The notes: generated by a model from the letters alone, not told the origin. 64,000 nucleotides of DNA from Ruegeria sp. R13_0 (GCF_017743995.1 NZ_JAGHRB010000007.1:1-64000), one strand, 5' to 3'. Numbered from the stretch's first letter, positions 43,271 through 52,493 are shown. Translations and numbers: made by a program.

Positions 43271-43738
43271 CTAGGCGCCATGCCGGTGGCGCTGCTCCAA
43301 TTCTCGGGCGAATTCCGCCAGGCGCATTTGAAAGCGTTTGCGAAACCGCGCTTGGCCCAGCTTCATCGACTGCAGCAGCAACCGCGCAGGCAGGGACTTG
43401 GCGCTGAGTGACAAGTCCACATTCAAGCGGGTTCGATGCTGAGAAAGAGCCATAAAGTCAACCACTGTAACCCCGATCATGCCCTTGCCCGTCGCCTCGA
43501 ATCGCATTTGAGAGGGGTGGTCGCAATCGGTCAGCAACACGGACATCTGGCGGGGTTTGCCGCGCAACTTGAATTCGGTCTCCCATGCCATACCCGCGGA
43601 AGGTGCAACCCCGACGGTGGTTCGGCGCACGTCAACGCCACGGCGCATCGCCATACGTTCGAACCGATCGAAATCGGCAACCATGTCAAAAACCGAGTGG
43701 ATGGGAGCCTCGATATCTTCGCGCGCTGAAAACTGCAT
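43271..43738 (-). CDS. SRPBCC-family protein
   Basis: A 155-residue soluble protein of the START-like/polyketide cyclase superfamily. It opens MQFSAREDIEAPIHSVFDMV, where a helix-grip fold starts, with ADFDRFERMAMRRG following. The C-terminal helix is rich in Arg/Gln (KLGQARFRKRFQMRLAEFAR). The ligand is unknown. It lies 25 bp from pheA (convergent) and downstream of nudC (39 bp), so it may be co-transcribed with nudC. Confidence 0.75.
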   Translation of the reverse strand: MQFSAREDIEAPIHSVFDMVADFDRFERMAMRRGVDVRRTTVGVAPSAGMAWETEFKLRGKPRQMSVLLTDCDHPSQMRFEATGKGMIGVTVVDFMALSQHRTRLNVDLSLSAKSLPARLLLQSMKLGQARFRKRFQMRLAEFARELEQRHRHGA

Positions 43739-43777
43739 GGGGGCCTTTGCTGCTCGTTCTTTCCGTTTAGTGTTTCT

Positions 43778-44761
43778 TTAGTCCAACGTATCTGCAAGCC
43801 AGTTCTGCAGCAGGAAATGCGCAATCGCTCCTTTGCGAGCGGGCAGCAGGCGCGGATGCTCCCCCGCGAAGGCCTGCATCATCTCGGATTTGCTGACCCA
43901 CATTGCCTCTTCGATCTCAACCGGGTCGATCTGAATGTCCCGAGACAGAGCTTCACCTGCGCAGCCGAACATCAGTGACGCCGGAAACGGCCAGGGCTGG
44001 CTGGACAGATAGGACACGGCGCCCACGGGAACGCCCGCCTCTTCCATCACCTCGCGCCGGACAGCGGATTCAAGCGTCTCGCCCGGCTCGACGAACCCTG
44101 CAAGCAACGAGAACATGCCCTCGGGCCATCCCGGCGAGCGCCCCATCAGCACGCTGTCGCCATGGGTGATCAACATAATCACAACTGGGTCGGTGCGTGG
44201 GAAGTGCTGGCCACCACAGGACGCGCAACTGCGCTGCCATCCAGCTTGCGATACGTCGCTTGGCGCACCGCAGCGAGCACAGAAGCGATGCGTCTCGTGC
44301 CAGCCGATCACCGCCTTGGCTGTCGCCGCAAGCTCGGCATCGCGGGCGGATAGGCGTGTCATGATCCGACGCAGCTCGGCAAACACATGGCCCTCAGGCA
44401 GATCGGGATGTTGTTGCTCGGACGGGTCGATGAAATTGCCCAAGCTCGACAGATCCAGCCCCTCGGCCTGCCATTCAGAGATATCTGCGGCAAACATCGC
44501 CGCCCCATCATCGGAACAGCCCAGCAGGATCGGAGCTTCAACCACGCCACCGGGGCCATTGGCGACCAGAGGATGCGCCATATTGACCAGCCCCAACCGA
44601 TCCAGAGCCTCACCCTGCACCAGCACTTTTCCACGCCACAGCAACAAGCACCGGGCGTTTGGGTCTTGGGCCGCCTCAGCCAGCTTGTCCGCATCCCCGC
44701 GAAGATGGGCCGCTCGATCAAGGCCTGAGCTGCCGAATGTCACGGTCTCTGCGTTTTTCAT
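43778..44761 (-). CDS. nudC: NADH pyrophosphatase / NAD-cap hydrolase NudC
   Basis: A Nudix enzyme that hydrolyses NADH to NMNH and AMP, and removes NAD caps from RNA in Escherichia coli. It has 327 residues: an N-terminal NUDIX-like domain, a zinc ribbon with CARC and CASC pairs near residues 165-190, and the Nudix box GFVEPGETLESAVRREVMEE followed by AGV. The SQPWPFPASLMFGC segment is the NudC signature. The start has GAGGGG upstream. Confidence 0.93.
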   Translation of the reverse strand: MKNAETVTFGSSGLDRAAHLRGDADKLAEAAQDPNARCLLLWRGKVLVQGEALDRLGLVNMAHPLVANGPGGVVEAPILLGCSDDGAAMFAADISEWQAEGLDLSSLGNFIDPSEQQHPDLPEGHVFAELRRIMTRLSARDAELAATAKAVIGWHETHRFCARCGAPSDVSQAGWQRSCASCGGQHFPRTDPVVIMLITHGDSVLMGRSPGWPEGMFSLLAGFVEPGETLESAVRREVMEEAGVPVGAVSYLSSQPWPFPASLMFGCAGEALSRDIQIDPVEIEEAMWVSKSEMMQAFAGEHPRLLPARKGAIAHFLLQNWLADTLD

Positions 44762-44946
44762 TGGGGTCCCCTCGGGTTTTTGCGCCTAGGGCTGCCATGT
44801 CCGCGCAGGTGTTGCAATGTCAATTCACTACTGCGGCATATCGACAGGTGCCACCGAAACACCGCATGACCGCCTCGGATTTTTCATTTATTTGTCTTCT
44901 TGGTAAATTTTCTTAACTCTCATAGTACAAAAGTAGACAACCGAAC

Positions 44947-46794
44947 GTGACCGCAATCTCCCCGCGCATGAAAGACGCGCAGGACGCCGGGGTGCATATC
45001 CGTATTCTGGCAACCACCGATCTGCATATGACCCTGACCGGGTTCGACTACTATGCGGACAAACCGGACCCGAGCATCGGTATGACGCGCACGGCGACGG
45101 CGATCCGAAACGCCCGCCGACAGGCCGAGGGCGCACTGACCCTGTTGTTCGATAACGGCGATTCGCTGCAGGGGACGCCAATTGGGGACTGGGCGGTGGA
45201 AAGAGACGGCCCGCACCCGATGATGCAGGCCTTCCAGGCGTTGGAATATGACGCGATCGGCTTGGGCAACCATGATTTCGGCTTCGGTCTGGATGTTTTA
45301 GAGCGCGTCTTAGACCAAGCCCCGTGCCCCGTGATTTGCAGCAATCTGACCCATGTTGACGACCAGCAGCCTTGGCTGCGCAGCGCCGTCCTAACCCGGT
45401 CCAACGCGCGAGGCACCGCGCTTCGAATCGGCGTGCTGTCCGTACTCCCGCCTCAAACAACCATGTGGGAGGCGCATCATCTAAAGGACAAGGTCATTGC
45501 CGAGGACGCCCTGACCGCCGCCCGACGAACAGCTGAGACGTTGCGCGCGCAAGGCTGCGATCTGGTCGTCGCGCTGGCGCATTCGGGGTTGGAGCAATCG
45601 GCATCTCAGCCGGGGCTTGAGAATGCGGTGATTCCCCTCGCCGAGATTGAGGGCATTGACGCGATTGTGGCCGGTCACACGCATCTGACACTGCCCGGCG
45701 CGGGGCATCACGGGCTTGACAATGTTGATACCGAAAACGGTCTGGTCCACGGCACACCTGTGGTCATGGCCGGGTCTGCCGGGTCTTATCTGGGGGTCAT
45801 AGACCTGCATATGACCAAAACGCCCGAGGGGCGCTGGCAGATCACGGATCACCGCTGCAACCTTGTCGCCACAGCCGATGAGGTCGAAGACACCAACCTG
45901 AGCGAGATATTCAAGCCCGCTCATCTGGCCACGCGCAAGATGATGGCCGAACCTGTCAGCCAGACCAAGCAGAGCCTGCACAGCTATTTCAGTTTCTGCG
46001 CTCCGGATCGAGGCCTCGCCCTGGTGGCGGCGGCGCAAGCGGCGGGTTTGCGCCCGTTTCTGCACGGCACCGCTTTCGCCGACCTACCGCTTCTGTCTGC
46101 AGTGTCCCCTTACAAATTCGGCGGCCGGGCTGGGCCTCGAAACTACACGGACGTGCCTGTGGGCGAGATTTGCCTGCGACACGTCGCTGACCTGCATGTC
46201 TTTTCCAACGAATTGCGGGCCGTCGAAATCACCGGCGCGCAACTGCGGGACTGGCTTGAGATGTCGGCGGGTGTTCTCAACCAGATCCAGCCAGACGCCG
46301 AAGCCGAGCTGGTCGATTCCCGCCGGGCGGGGCATAACTTTGACGTCGTGTTTGGCGTCACCTATCAGATCGACCTCTCCAACCCGGCGCGGTTTGACAG
46401 TACCGGCACCCTGAGCGATCCCGCCGCCCGGCGCATCCGCAACCTGTGCTTTGACGGTCAGGCGGTTGGGGACGACCAGCGCTTTGTGGTCGCCCTCAAC
46501 AACTATCGCACCAGTGGCGGCGGGCATTTCCCCTTCGTAGCGCAGGCGGAGACCATTCCGCTTCCATCTAAGGATATCAGAGAGATACTGCGTGACTACC
46601 TGTCAGATCGCCTGCCCGCAGACCCTCTGGATCAGGCCCCCTACCCGTTCTCCTTAACTCCATTGAATGGTGCGCACACGATCCTCAGAACCGGCGGCGG
46701 AGCGTTGAAGTATTTGCCCGAGTTAAGCAGATACTCCCCTGAATTGCTGGGGCCTGATGCCGAGGGCTTTGAAAGGATACGACTGTCCTTGTGA
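44947..46794 (+). CDS. 5'-nucleotidase / 2',3'-cyclic phosphodiesterase family protein
   Basis: The 615-residue protein has the calcineurin-like metallophosphatase domain first: ATTDLHM near residue 22, DNGDSLQG near 69, GNHDFG near 100, ALAHSG and AGHTHL. The second half is the 5'-nucleotidase C-terminal substrate-binding domain with FSFCAPDRG and NNYRTSGGGHFP. The GTG at 44947 and an ATG at 44968 are the only starts: an in-frame TAG lies at 44923. Neither gives a signal peptide, although family members are usually periplasmic. It is a single gene; the 185-bp upstream gap is AT-rich, without a site I can name. Confidence 0.88.
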   Translation: MTAISPRMKDAQDAGVHIRILATTDLHMTLTGFDYYADKPDPSIGMTRTATAIRNARRQAEGALTLLFDNGDSLQGTPIGDWAVERDGPHPMMQAFQALEYDAIGLGNHDFGFGLDVLERVLDQAPCPVICSNLTHVDDQQPWLRSAVLTRSNARGTALRIGVLSVLPPQTTMWEAHHLKDKVIAEDALTAARRTAETLRAQGCDLVVALAHSGLEQSASQPGLENAVIPLAEIEGIDAIVAGHTHLTLPGAGHHGLDNVDTENGLVHGTPVVMAGSAGSYLGVIDLHMTKTPEGRWQITDHRCNLVATADEVEDTNLSEIFKPAHLATRKMMAEPVSQTKQSLHSYFSFCAPDRGLALVAAAQAAGLRPFLHGTAFADLPLLSAVSPYKFGGRAGPRNYTDVPVGEICLRHVADLHVFSNELRAVEITGAQLRDWLEMSAGVLNQIQPDAEAELVDSRRAGHNFDVVFGVTYQIDLSNPARFDSTGTLSDPAARRIRNLCFDGQAVGDDQRFVVALNNYRTSGGGHFPFVAQAETIPLPSKDIREILRDYLSDRLPADPLDQAPYPFSLTPLNGAHTILRTGGGALKYLPELSRYSPELLGPDAEGFERIRLSL

Positions 46795-46799
46795 CGGGT

Positions 46800-46828
46800 T
46801 GTCATTTTCACATCGCTTCCCTATATCA
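46800..46828 (+). promoter_or_regulatory. Promoter of the SRP RNA gene
   Basis: TTGTCA (46800-46805), a 17-bp spacer and TATATC (46823-46828) form a good sigma70 promoter. The transcript would start near 46834-46835, matching the 5' end of the RNA stem. Confidence 0.75.
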
Positions 46829-46832
46829 GGCG

Positions 46833-46931
46833 TTGAGAGGTTGGCGCGGGCGAGCGCCTCGCCAACCTGGTCAGGTCCGGAAGGAAGCAGCCACAACGAG
46901 CCCCGCTTGGGTCGATGTCCAACCTCTCACT
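46833..46931 (+). ncRNA. ffs: Signal recognition particle RNA, small bacterial (4.5S) type
   Basis: The conserved SRP apical domain GGTCAGGTCCGGAAGGAAGC is present at 46870-46889 with AGCCACAACGAGC following. The terminal stem is formed by gagaggttgg (46836-46845) and ccaacctctc (46920-46929). This RNA forms the SRP with Ffh to target nascent membrane proteins to FtsY. Ends are estimated from the stem and promoter. Confidence 0.93.
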
Positions 46932-47089
46932 TTATAGAAACCATCAGCCGCAGGAGGGCTTTATGATTGTAGCAAACACCCTTCGGGCAGATCGGTTCTA
47001 AACCCAACTCTCCGATTGCCTGAACACATCACCAACGGATGCGCGTCTGCCATCCGATGCGATTGCTATATCTGAACACAGGCAAACCA

Positions 47090-48118
47090 ATGTCTTTTTC
47101 TCTTTCGGATCTGGGATGGTCCTCTCACTTTGCTGCACAACACGCGGCGCACGCGCAATTCATGCCTTTTCGTATCACCGCCGTTCACAGGGACCGTCTG
47201 GTCGGGATGAACGAGACTGGTGAAACGTCTCTGTTGGCCCCTGGTCACTCCACCGGCGATTTTGCGGTCGGAGATTGGGTGCTGGCCGACGACCAAAACC
47301 GGGTTCAGCATCTGCTTGACCGGCGCAGCCTGTTGCAACGCCGTGCTGCCGGAACCGGAGCCGAGGCGCAGTTGATCGCAGCCAATGTTGACGTGCTGTT
47401 CATCGTCAGCTCGTGCAATGCGGATTTCAATGTGCCACGGCTCGAACGGTATCTGGCGCTGGCGCATCAGGCGGAGTGCTATCCTGTCGTGGTCCTGACC
47501 AAGGCGGATAACTGCTCGGACCCCGCAGCCTATGCCAAGCAGGCCGAAGCGCTGGCCCCGTTTCTGACAGTCCTGACGGTCAACGCGCATGACGCGTCAG
47601 ACATGCAACAGGTTCTGACATGGTGCCCGGCGGGTCAGACAGCGGCTTTGGTCGGGTCCTCCGGGGTTGGCAAAACAACGCTCGCCAACGGAATGACCGG
47701 TCAGGATCAGGCAACTGCAGCAATCCGCGAGGATGATGCACGAGGCCGCCACACCACGACGTCGCGCGCCTTGCATCCGATGCAAAATGGCGGTTGGCTG
47801 GTCGACACCCCCGGCATGCGCGCCCTGCGTCTGCTCGATGCGCAGGACGGGGTGGACGAAGTGTTCTCGGACATTCTGGAGCTAGTCCAAAACTGTCGTT
47901 TTTCGGATTGCCAGCATGAGGCCGAGCCCGGCTGCGCTGTGCAGGCGGCAATAGAAGAAGGCACGCTGGATGCAGATCGGCTGGAACGCTGGCGCAAGCT
48001 GAGGCGCGAGGATCAGCGCAACTCTGAAACCGTGGCCGAGGCGCGGGCACGCGACAAAGCCTTCGGCAAAATGGTCCGATCCGCGATGCACGGAAAGTCC
48101 GCGCGGCGCGGCGACTAA
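47090..48118 (+). CDS. rsgA: Ribosome small-subunit-dependent GTPase A
   Basis: RsgA is a circularly permuted GTPase assisting late 30S maturation. The ATG at 47090 gives 342 residues (MSFSLSDLGWSSHF); a start at 47039 is possible but less likely. It has an N-terminal OB domain, then permuted G motifs: TKAD at 137-140 (G4), GSSGVGKTT at 189-197 (G1), and VDTPGMR (G3). The C-terminal zinc motif CRFSDCQHEAEPGC follows. The ribosome binding site is weak. Confidence 0.93.
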   Translation: MSFSLSDLGWSSHFAAQHAAHAQFMPFRITAVHRDRLVGMNETGETSLLAPGHSTGDFAVGDWVLADDQNRVQHLLDRRSLLQRRAAGTGAEAQLIAANVDVLFIVSSCNADFNVPRLERYLALAHQAECYPVVVLTKADNCSDPAAYAKQAEALAPFLTVLTVNAHDASDMQQVLTWCPAGQTAALVGSSGVGKTTLANGMTGQDQATAAIREDDARGRHTTTSRALHPMQNGGWLVDTPGMRALRLLDAQDGVDEVFSDILELVQNCRFSDCQHEAEPGCAVQAAIEEGTLDADRLERWRKLRREDQRNSETVAEARARDKAFGKMVRSAMHGKSARRGD

Positions 48119-48161
48119 AACACGCGCTGAAAAAGGGGCGCCGGTTCGCCGGCGTCTTCCA

Positions 48162-49019
48162 TCAAGCGATCAATCGGGGCCAGACTGCCGCATTGCGGCG
48201 GGCAAACACACCGATATGGCCGATTTCCGGAACGCCGAATTCTTCTGGCGACAACAGGTGGCGGCGTGCCTTCGGTCCGTAAAGATCTGCCAACCGCCAA
48301 ACAGCGGCCTCAGGGACCAAATCATCATCAGTGCAGGCAAAGAGGTCAACGGGAACGTTGGAATCCTGCCATGTGGCTTGGGGCAGAGTGTCTCCGATCT
48401 CGGGCAGATAGCTTTGCGGCGCGGTGCACCATTTGCGCCATTGCCAATAGACCTTAGGCGGTAGGTCTGTTCCAAACCCAAGTGCCTTGCCCGGCAAATA
48501 CCCCAGGCCGCGCACGACCAGAGGCACATGCCCATACCAGAACAACCCGGCCAGAGCGCGGTACGGCCAAGGGTGATCACCCAGTTTCACAAGGCCGGAA
48601 CAGACGCAGATCATGCGATCAATCTTATCGATATCCGGCTGCACTGGCCCCAGCATCCCTCCAAGCGAATGACCAACTGACCATTGCTGCGCCAGCGGGA
48701 ATCGGCGGCGCATCTCGGCCCGCGCGGCTGGTATGTCCTGCAAAGCCCAATCCGCCATCGAGATCTTCGAACGCCGCTGTGGCCCCGATTTCGAATGACC
48801 GAATTCCCGGTAGTCATATATCAAACAGGCGATATCCCGATCCGACGCCAACCATTGTGCAAAATGCTTGTAGTAGTCACGTGGAACGCCCGTCGCGCTG
48901 TTGACCACCACTACGGTTTCGGGCTGCGCTACGGGCCGGTAGATCCGCCCGGACAGGGCGCCATCTCCCACCGGGATCTGAACATCTTCAATCAGCACTG
49001 TTTGGTTTGAATCCAACAT
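48162..49019 (-). CDS. Alpha/beta hydrolase
   Basis: A 285-residue serine hydrolase of the alpha/beta fold. The nucleophile elbow is GHSLGG near residue 115, an acid is likely in FACTDDDLVPEAA, and the histidine in EIGHIGVF near residue 270. No signal peptide is seen. The ATG at 49019 has AAGGA at proper spacing; the ATG at 49025 is too close to the same site. The substrate cannot be assigned. Similar proteins are annotated as esterases or lysophospholipase-like. Confidence 0.82.
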   Translation of the reverse strand: MLDSNQTVLIEDVQIPVGDGALSGRIYRPVAQPETVVVVNSATGVPRDYYKHFAQWLASDRDIACLIYDYREFGHSKSGPQRRSKISMADWALQDIPAARAEMRRRFPLAQQWSVGHSLGGMLGPVQPDIDKIDRMICVCSGLVKLGDHPWPYRALAGLFWYGHVPLVVRGLGYLPGKALGFGTDLPPKVYWQWRKWCTAPQSYLPEIGDTLPQATWQDSNVPVDLFACTDDDLVPEAAVWRLADLYGPKARRHLLSPEEFGVPEIGHIGVFARRNAAVWPRLIA

Positions 49020-49184
49020 GGGCATCCTTGGCGAAAACTAAACTGATGAGTTCACTGTCACATGACCCCAGACTGTCCGCGCGAGTCAACTGCGATCCCG
49101 CATGACCACGCGTCCACTTCGCGCGCAGTCTTTCCGCGGCGCAGAAAGTTCAACTTGACTCAGGATGGTTATGAACGCTAGCGA

Positions 49185-49400
49185 TGGTGCGATGGTTCCC
49201 GGCTTTCACTAGAGGTCGGGATGAAAAGGGAACACGGTGCGGTTTTCCCCGACTTGATCGGGTCAAACCAAATCCGCGACTGCCCCCGCAACTGTAAGCG
49301 GTGAGCGATGTCGAAGAGCCACTGGCCGAAAGGCCGGGAAGGTCGGCAAAGCGATGACCCGCAAGTCAGGAGACCTGCCATCGTCAACATAACCCAAACT
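49185..49400 (+). promoter_or_regulatory. Cobalamin (B12) riboswitch
   Basis: The region has the conserved parts of the AdoCbl riboswitch in order: GCCACTGG near 49317, the paired GGCCGAAAGGCC at 49324-49335, GGGAAGG, and the B12 box GCAAGTCAGGAGACCTGCC at 49361-49379. It lies 84 bp upstream of the DUF1636 gene on the same strand, so that gene should be repressed when cobalamin is ample. Boundaries are approximate. Confidence 0.93.
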
Positions 49401-49483
49401 CGGGCGGGGTGTCCGGGCAGGCCGTGACAGACCCTATCTGCCTACCTGATCCCAGCCCCTGTCCACCGCGCGGAGGGCGCAGG

Positions 49484-49891
49484 ATGATCTGGAAGACGAA
49501 GACACATAGGTTCTCAGCAACCATCTGCCAACATACCGGTAAGACTTGCCCGGCACTGGCGCGACTGGCGCGTTCGATGGTTGACGCCTTGGAGCAAGCC
49601 GGTCCGGCGACCACATCGGATTTCGAAATCGAAGGCAGTAGCGATCTGACCCATTGCTCGGACGGCTGCCACGCCCGGTTTCGGGCCAGCCAGTCTCGGG
49701 TGCGGGTCTATTGCGGAGCGGACCCTGATGCCGACTGCGAGACCCTCGATCGCTATGCCGACCTTATGTTCGACACAGAAGCCAATAGCTTCCCAGCCGC
49801 TGCGATGACATCTCTGCCCTGCGCCATGCTTGAGGCATCAGTGATTGCGCCGCGCAAACCGGCCCCGGCGGAACTGCAACTGTCGGCTTAA
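49484..49891 (+). CDS. DUF1636 metal-binding protein under B12 riboswitch control
   Basis: The ATG at 49484 is chosen because GGAGGG lies 6 nt upstream; a GTG at 49409 would start inside the riboswitch platform. The 135-residue protein is small and cysteine-rich: C15 and C22 (ATICQHTGKTCP), LTHCSDGCHARF near residue 55, RVYCGADPDADC near 74 and LPCAML near 112. This matches DUF1636, a thioredoxin-fold ferredoxin-like family often linked to cobalamin genes. The function is unproven; a role in cobalt or cobalamin metabolism is inferred from the riboswitch. It stands alone, overlapping a convergent gene by 4 bp. Confidence 0.85.
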   Translation: MIWKTKTHRFSATICQHTGKTCPALARLARSMVDALEQAGPATTSDFEIEGSSDLTHCSDGCHARFRASQSRVRVYCGADPDADCETLDRYADLMFDTEANSFPAAAMTSLPCAMLEASVIAPRKPAPAELQLSA

Positions 49892-50391
49892 GAATCCGCC
49901 AAAGCTCGGGCGGGCAAGGTGGCCCAGTGCTTCTGCGCGTCAGTTTCGACCGCGCAGGGGCGTAGCTTGCGCAACCGGTCCAGCGCTTGGGTTGGAGCTT
50001 CACCGCATTCGATCATCAACCTCAACACAACCATGCCGGAGCGACCACATCCGCCCTGACAATGGACAAGCACGCGCCCTCCGCCAGACAAAGCCTGCCG
50101 CGCCGCTGCACTAACATCGGGCCATTGCGCATCAACCTCTGCCGGTGGCACGCCGAAATCCTGAATCGGCAGATGCACCCAGCGGCTGGCGCGACCCTGA
50201 ACGTCGCGGCCAAAATCGCGGGCTCCGAACTGGACCAGCTCGGCCTCGGTTGTCATCGACAGCACGAGGCCCGGCTTCCAATCTCCGATCGTTTCAAGGT
50301 CGCCTGCATAGTCGCCGCCCCTTCCCGGCATCGACGTCAGGGCAAGTGTGCCCCCGCCCACTTGCAAAGCATGAATAACCAAATTCGTCAT
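49888..50391 (-). CDS. Cysteine-based protein phosphatase (dual-specificity type)
   Basis: A 167-residue protein with the PTP-loop HCQGGCGRSG (nucleophile Cys111, Arg117), and a possible general acid Asp78 in HLPIQDFGVP. This is the CX5R signature of tyrosine/dual-specificity phosphatases. It has no signal peptide. The substrate may be a phosphoprotein or a small phosphorylated compound. It overlaps the DUF1636 gene by 4 bp tail to tail, and lies next to a 98-bp palindrome. Confidence 0.88.
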   Translation of the reverse strand: MTNLVIHALQVGGGTLALTSMPGRGGDYAGDLETIGDWKPGLVLSMTTEAELVQFGARDFGRDVQGRASRWVHLPIQDFGVPPAEVDAQWPDVSAAARQALSGGGRVLVHCQGGCGRSGMVVLRLMIECGEAPTQALDRLRKLRPCAVETDAQKHWATLPARALADS

Positions 50392-50429
50392 GACAGCATC
50401 CCCCCGGAAGCGTTGATCCTGACTTTAAT

Positions 50430-50527
50430 GCGTTTCGGGTTTTATCTGAATCACTCTGCGACACGAATGTCCCGAGAACGCCGCAGGCGTGGCAGGGTAT
50501 TCGTGTCTCAAGTTAAACCCGAAACGC
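50430..50527. repeat. 98-bp nested palindromic element
   Basis: Outer arms gcgtttcgggttt (50430-50442) and aaacccgaaacgc (50515-50527) are perfect 13-bp inverted repeats. Inner arms gacacgaat (50460-50468) and attcgtgtc (50499-50507) add 9 bp, and a core around aacgcc/ggcgt completes a cruciform-like fold. It has no coding capacity. Its form suits a mobile palindromic repeat or structured RNA; copy number in the genome is unknown. The remaining gap to dnaX holds no gene. Confidence 0.7.
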
Positions 50528-50664
50528 TCTAGGCTTGATTCACAATCCGCGGAGTGTACCTCTGACGCGCCGGTTTCCAAAACAAAATCGTTCTTCAACT
50601 CATGTGGACGCGGGCGGCGCGGGCCTCTACGCTGCGGTGACGTTCCGAATCCGCCAGAGCAGAC

Positions 50665-52422
50665 ATGACCGACTCAGACAGCCCCGCCTATCAGGTTCTC
50701 GCCCGCAAATATCGCCCGGAAACCTTTGCCGATCTGGTGGGTCAGGATGCGATGGTCCGCACGCTGAAAAACGCGTTTGAAGCGGATCGCATCGCGCAAG
50801 CCTTTGTCATGACAGGCATTCGCGGAACCGGCAAAACCACGACCGCACGGATCATTGCGAAAGGCATGAACTGTATCGGACCGGACGGAAATGGCGGACC
50901 CACGACCGATCCTTGCGGCCAATGTGAACACTGCGTCGCCATCATGGAAGGCCGTCATGTCGACGTTATTGAGATGGACGCCGCCAGCCGCACCGGCGTG
51001 AATGATATTCGCGAGATTATCGACAGTGTTCGCTACCGCGCTGCCTCGGCCCGCTACAAGATCTATATCATCGATGAGGTCCACATGCTGTCGACCAGCG
51101 CCTTCAACGCGCTGCTCAAGACGCTCGAGGAACCGCCGGCGCATGTGAAGTTCATCTTCGCCACAACCGAGATCCGCAAGGTGCCGGTTACGGTCCTGTC
51201 ACGCTGTCAGCGCTTCGACCTGCGCCGGATCGAACCCGAAGACATGATCGGCCTGTTGCGCAAGATTGCCTCGGCTGAGAGCGCAGAGATTGCCGAGGAT
51301 GCGTTGGCGCTGATCACCCGTGCTGCCGAGGGATCTGCCCGCGACGCGACCTCATTGCTGGATCAGGCGATCTCACACGGGGCCGGAGAGACGACGGCAG
51401 ATCAGGTGCGCGCGATGCTGGGCCTGGCGGATCGTGGCCGGGTTCTGGACCTCATGGACATGATCCTGCGGGGCGATGCAGCTGGGGCGCTGACTGAGCT
51501 TGGTGGCCAATATGCCGAAGGGGCTGACCCACTGGCCGTGCTGCGTGATTTGGCCGAGATCACCCATTGGGTTTCGGTCGTGAAGATCACCCCGGACGCA
51601 GCCGAAGACCCCACTGTTTCCCCGGATGAACGCGCCCGGGGCCAGCAAATGGCCGAGGCCCTCCCCATGCGAGTGCTGACTCGGATGTGGCAGATGCTGT
51701 TGAAAGCACTTGAGGAGGTCTCAGCCGCCCCCAACGCCATGATGGCCGCCGAAATGGCGGTGATCCGACTGACTCACGTGGCCGACCTGCCCAGCCCGGA
51801 GGAGCTGATCAAACGGTTGCAGGATACGCCTCCTCCCCCCGGTGGCGGACCGGGTGGCGGGAAGCCCATTCAAAGCAACGGCGCGGCCCCGGTCGAAGCC
51901 CGCGCCGCTACAAGCTACACCCCTGCGCCACGCGGGTCCGGCGGCGCACCCGTCGCCGCCTTGGCGCAAGATACACAGACGGCACTGGCGCGATACCCAA
52001 GTTTCGAACATGTGGTCGAGCTGATCCGGAACAACCGAGACGTCAAACTTTTGGTCGAGGTCGAAAACGGCGTGCGGCTGGTCTCTTACCAGCCGGGACG
52101 GATCGAATTCACCCCATCTTCGCAAGCCCCGACCGATCTTGCACCACGGCTGGGCTCGGCCCTGCAACGTTGGACTGGCAACAGATGGGCGGTATCCATC
52201 GTGTCGGATGGTGACGCTCCGACGATCGCCGAAATCCGCGACAAAGCCGAACTGGCGCTGAAAGAAGAGGCCACGGCGCATCCCCTGGTTCAGGCCGTTC
52301 TGGCAAATTTCCCCAAGGCCAAAATCACCAGGATCGAAACACCGGAACAACGCGCCGCCCAAGTCGAGACCGAAGCCCTACCCGAGGTCGAAGATGAATG
52401 GGATCCTTTCGAAGAAGACTGA
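50665..52422 (+). CDS. dnaX: DNA polymerase III subunit gamma/tau
   Basis: The clamp-loader ATPase of the replisome. The 585-residue product has Walker A GIRGTGKTTTA near residue 50, a zinc module with CGQCEHC, Walker B YIIDEVHML, the sensor I and SRC motif SRCQRF, then a proline/glycine hinge (PPPPGGGPGGG) near residue 395, and the tau C-terminal domain. I see no A-run or other plausible programmed frameshift site. It starts the conserved dnaX-ybaB-recR order. Confidence 0.95.
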   Translation: MTDSDSPAYQVLARKYRPETFADLVGQDAMVRTLKNAFEADRIAQAFVMTGIRGTGKTTTARIIAKGMNCIGPDGNGGPTTDPCGQCEHCVAIMEGRHVDVIEMDAASRTGVNDIREIIDSVRYRAASARYKIYIIDEVHMLSTSAFNALLKTLEEPPAHVKFIFATTEIRKVPVTVLSRCQRFDLRRIEPEDMIGLLRKIASAESAEIAEDALALITRAAEGSARDATSLLDQAISHGAGETTADQVRAMLGLADRGRVLDLMDMILRGDAAGALTELGGQYAEGADPLAVLRDLAEITHWVSVVKITPDAAEDPTVSPDERARGQQMAEALPMRVLTRMWQMLLKALEEVSAAPNAMMAAEMAVIRLTHVADLPSPEELIKRLQDTPPPPGGGPGGGKPIQSNGAAPVEARAATSYTPAPRGSGGAPVAALAQDTQTALARYPSFEHVVELIRNNRDVKLLVEVENGVRLVSYQPGRIEFTPSSQAPTDLAPRLGSALQRWTGNRWAVSIVSDGDAPTIAEIRDKAELALKEEATAHPLVQAVLANFPKAKITRIETPEQRAAQVETEALPEVEDEWDPFEED

Positions 52423-52493
52423 CCTCTATTCAAAACCACACCCTCCCGCGCCCGCCACGGGCAGTCGGCTAAAGCCGATCACCCTGAGCGGCC

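Noticed and set aside
49409..49483. An upstream GTG start extending the DUF1636 protein by 25 residues
   Set aside because: It would begin just after the riboswitch in its expression platform and lacks a binding site, whereas the ATG at 49484 has GGAGGG at ideal spacing and begins near the conserved domain.
51828..51841. C-run in dnaX as a possible programmed frameshift giving a short gamma subunit
   Set aside because: It is not an A-rich slippery sequence, and neither alternative frame ends soon after the run. The Pro/Gly hinge explains the composition.
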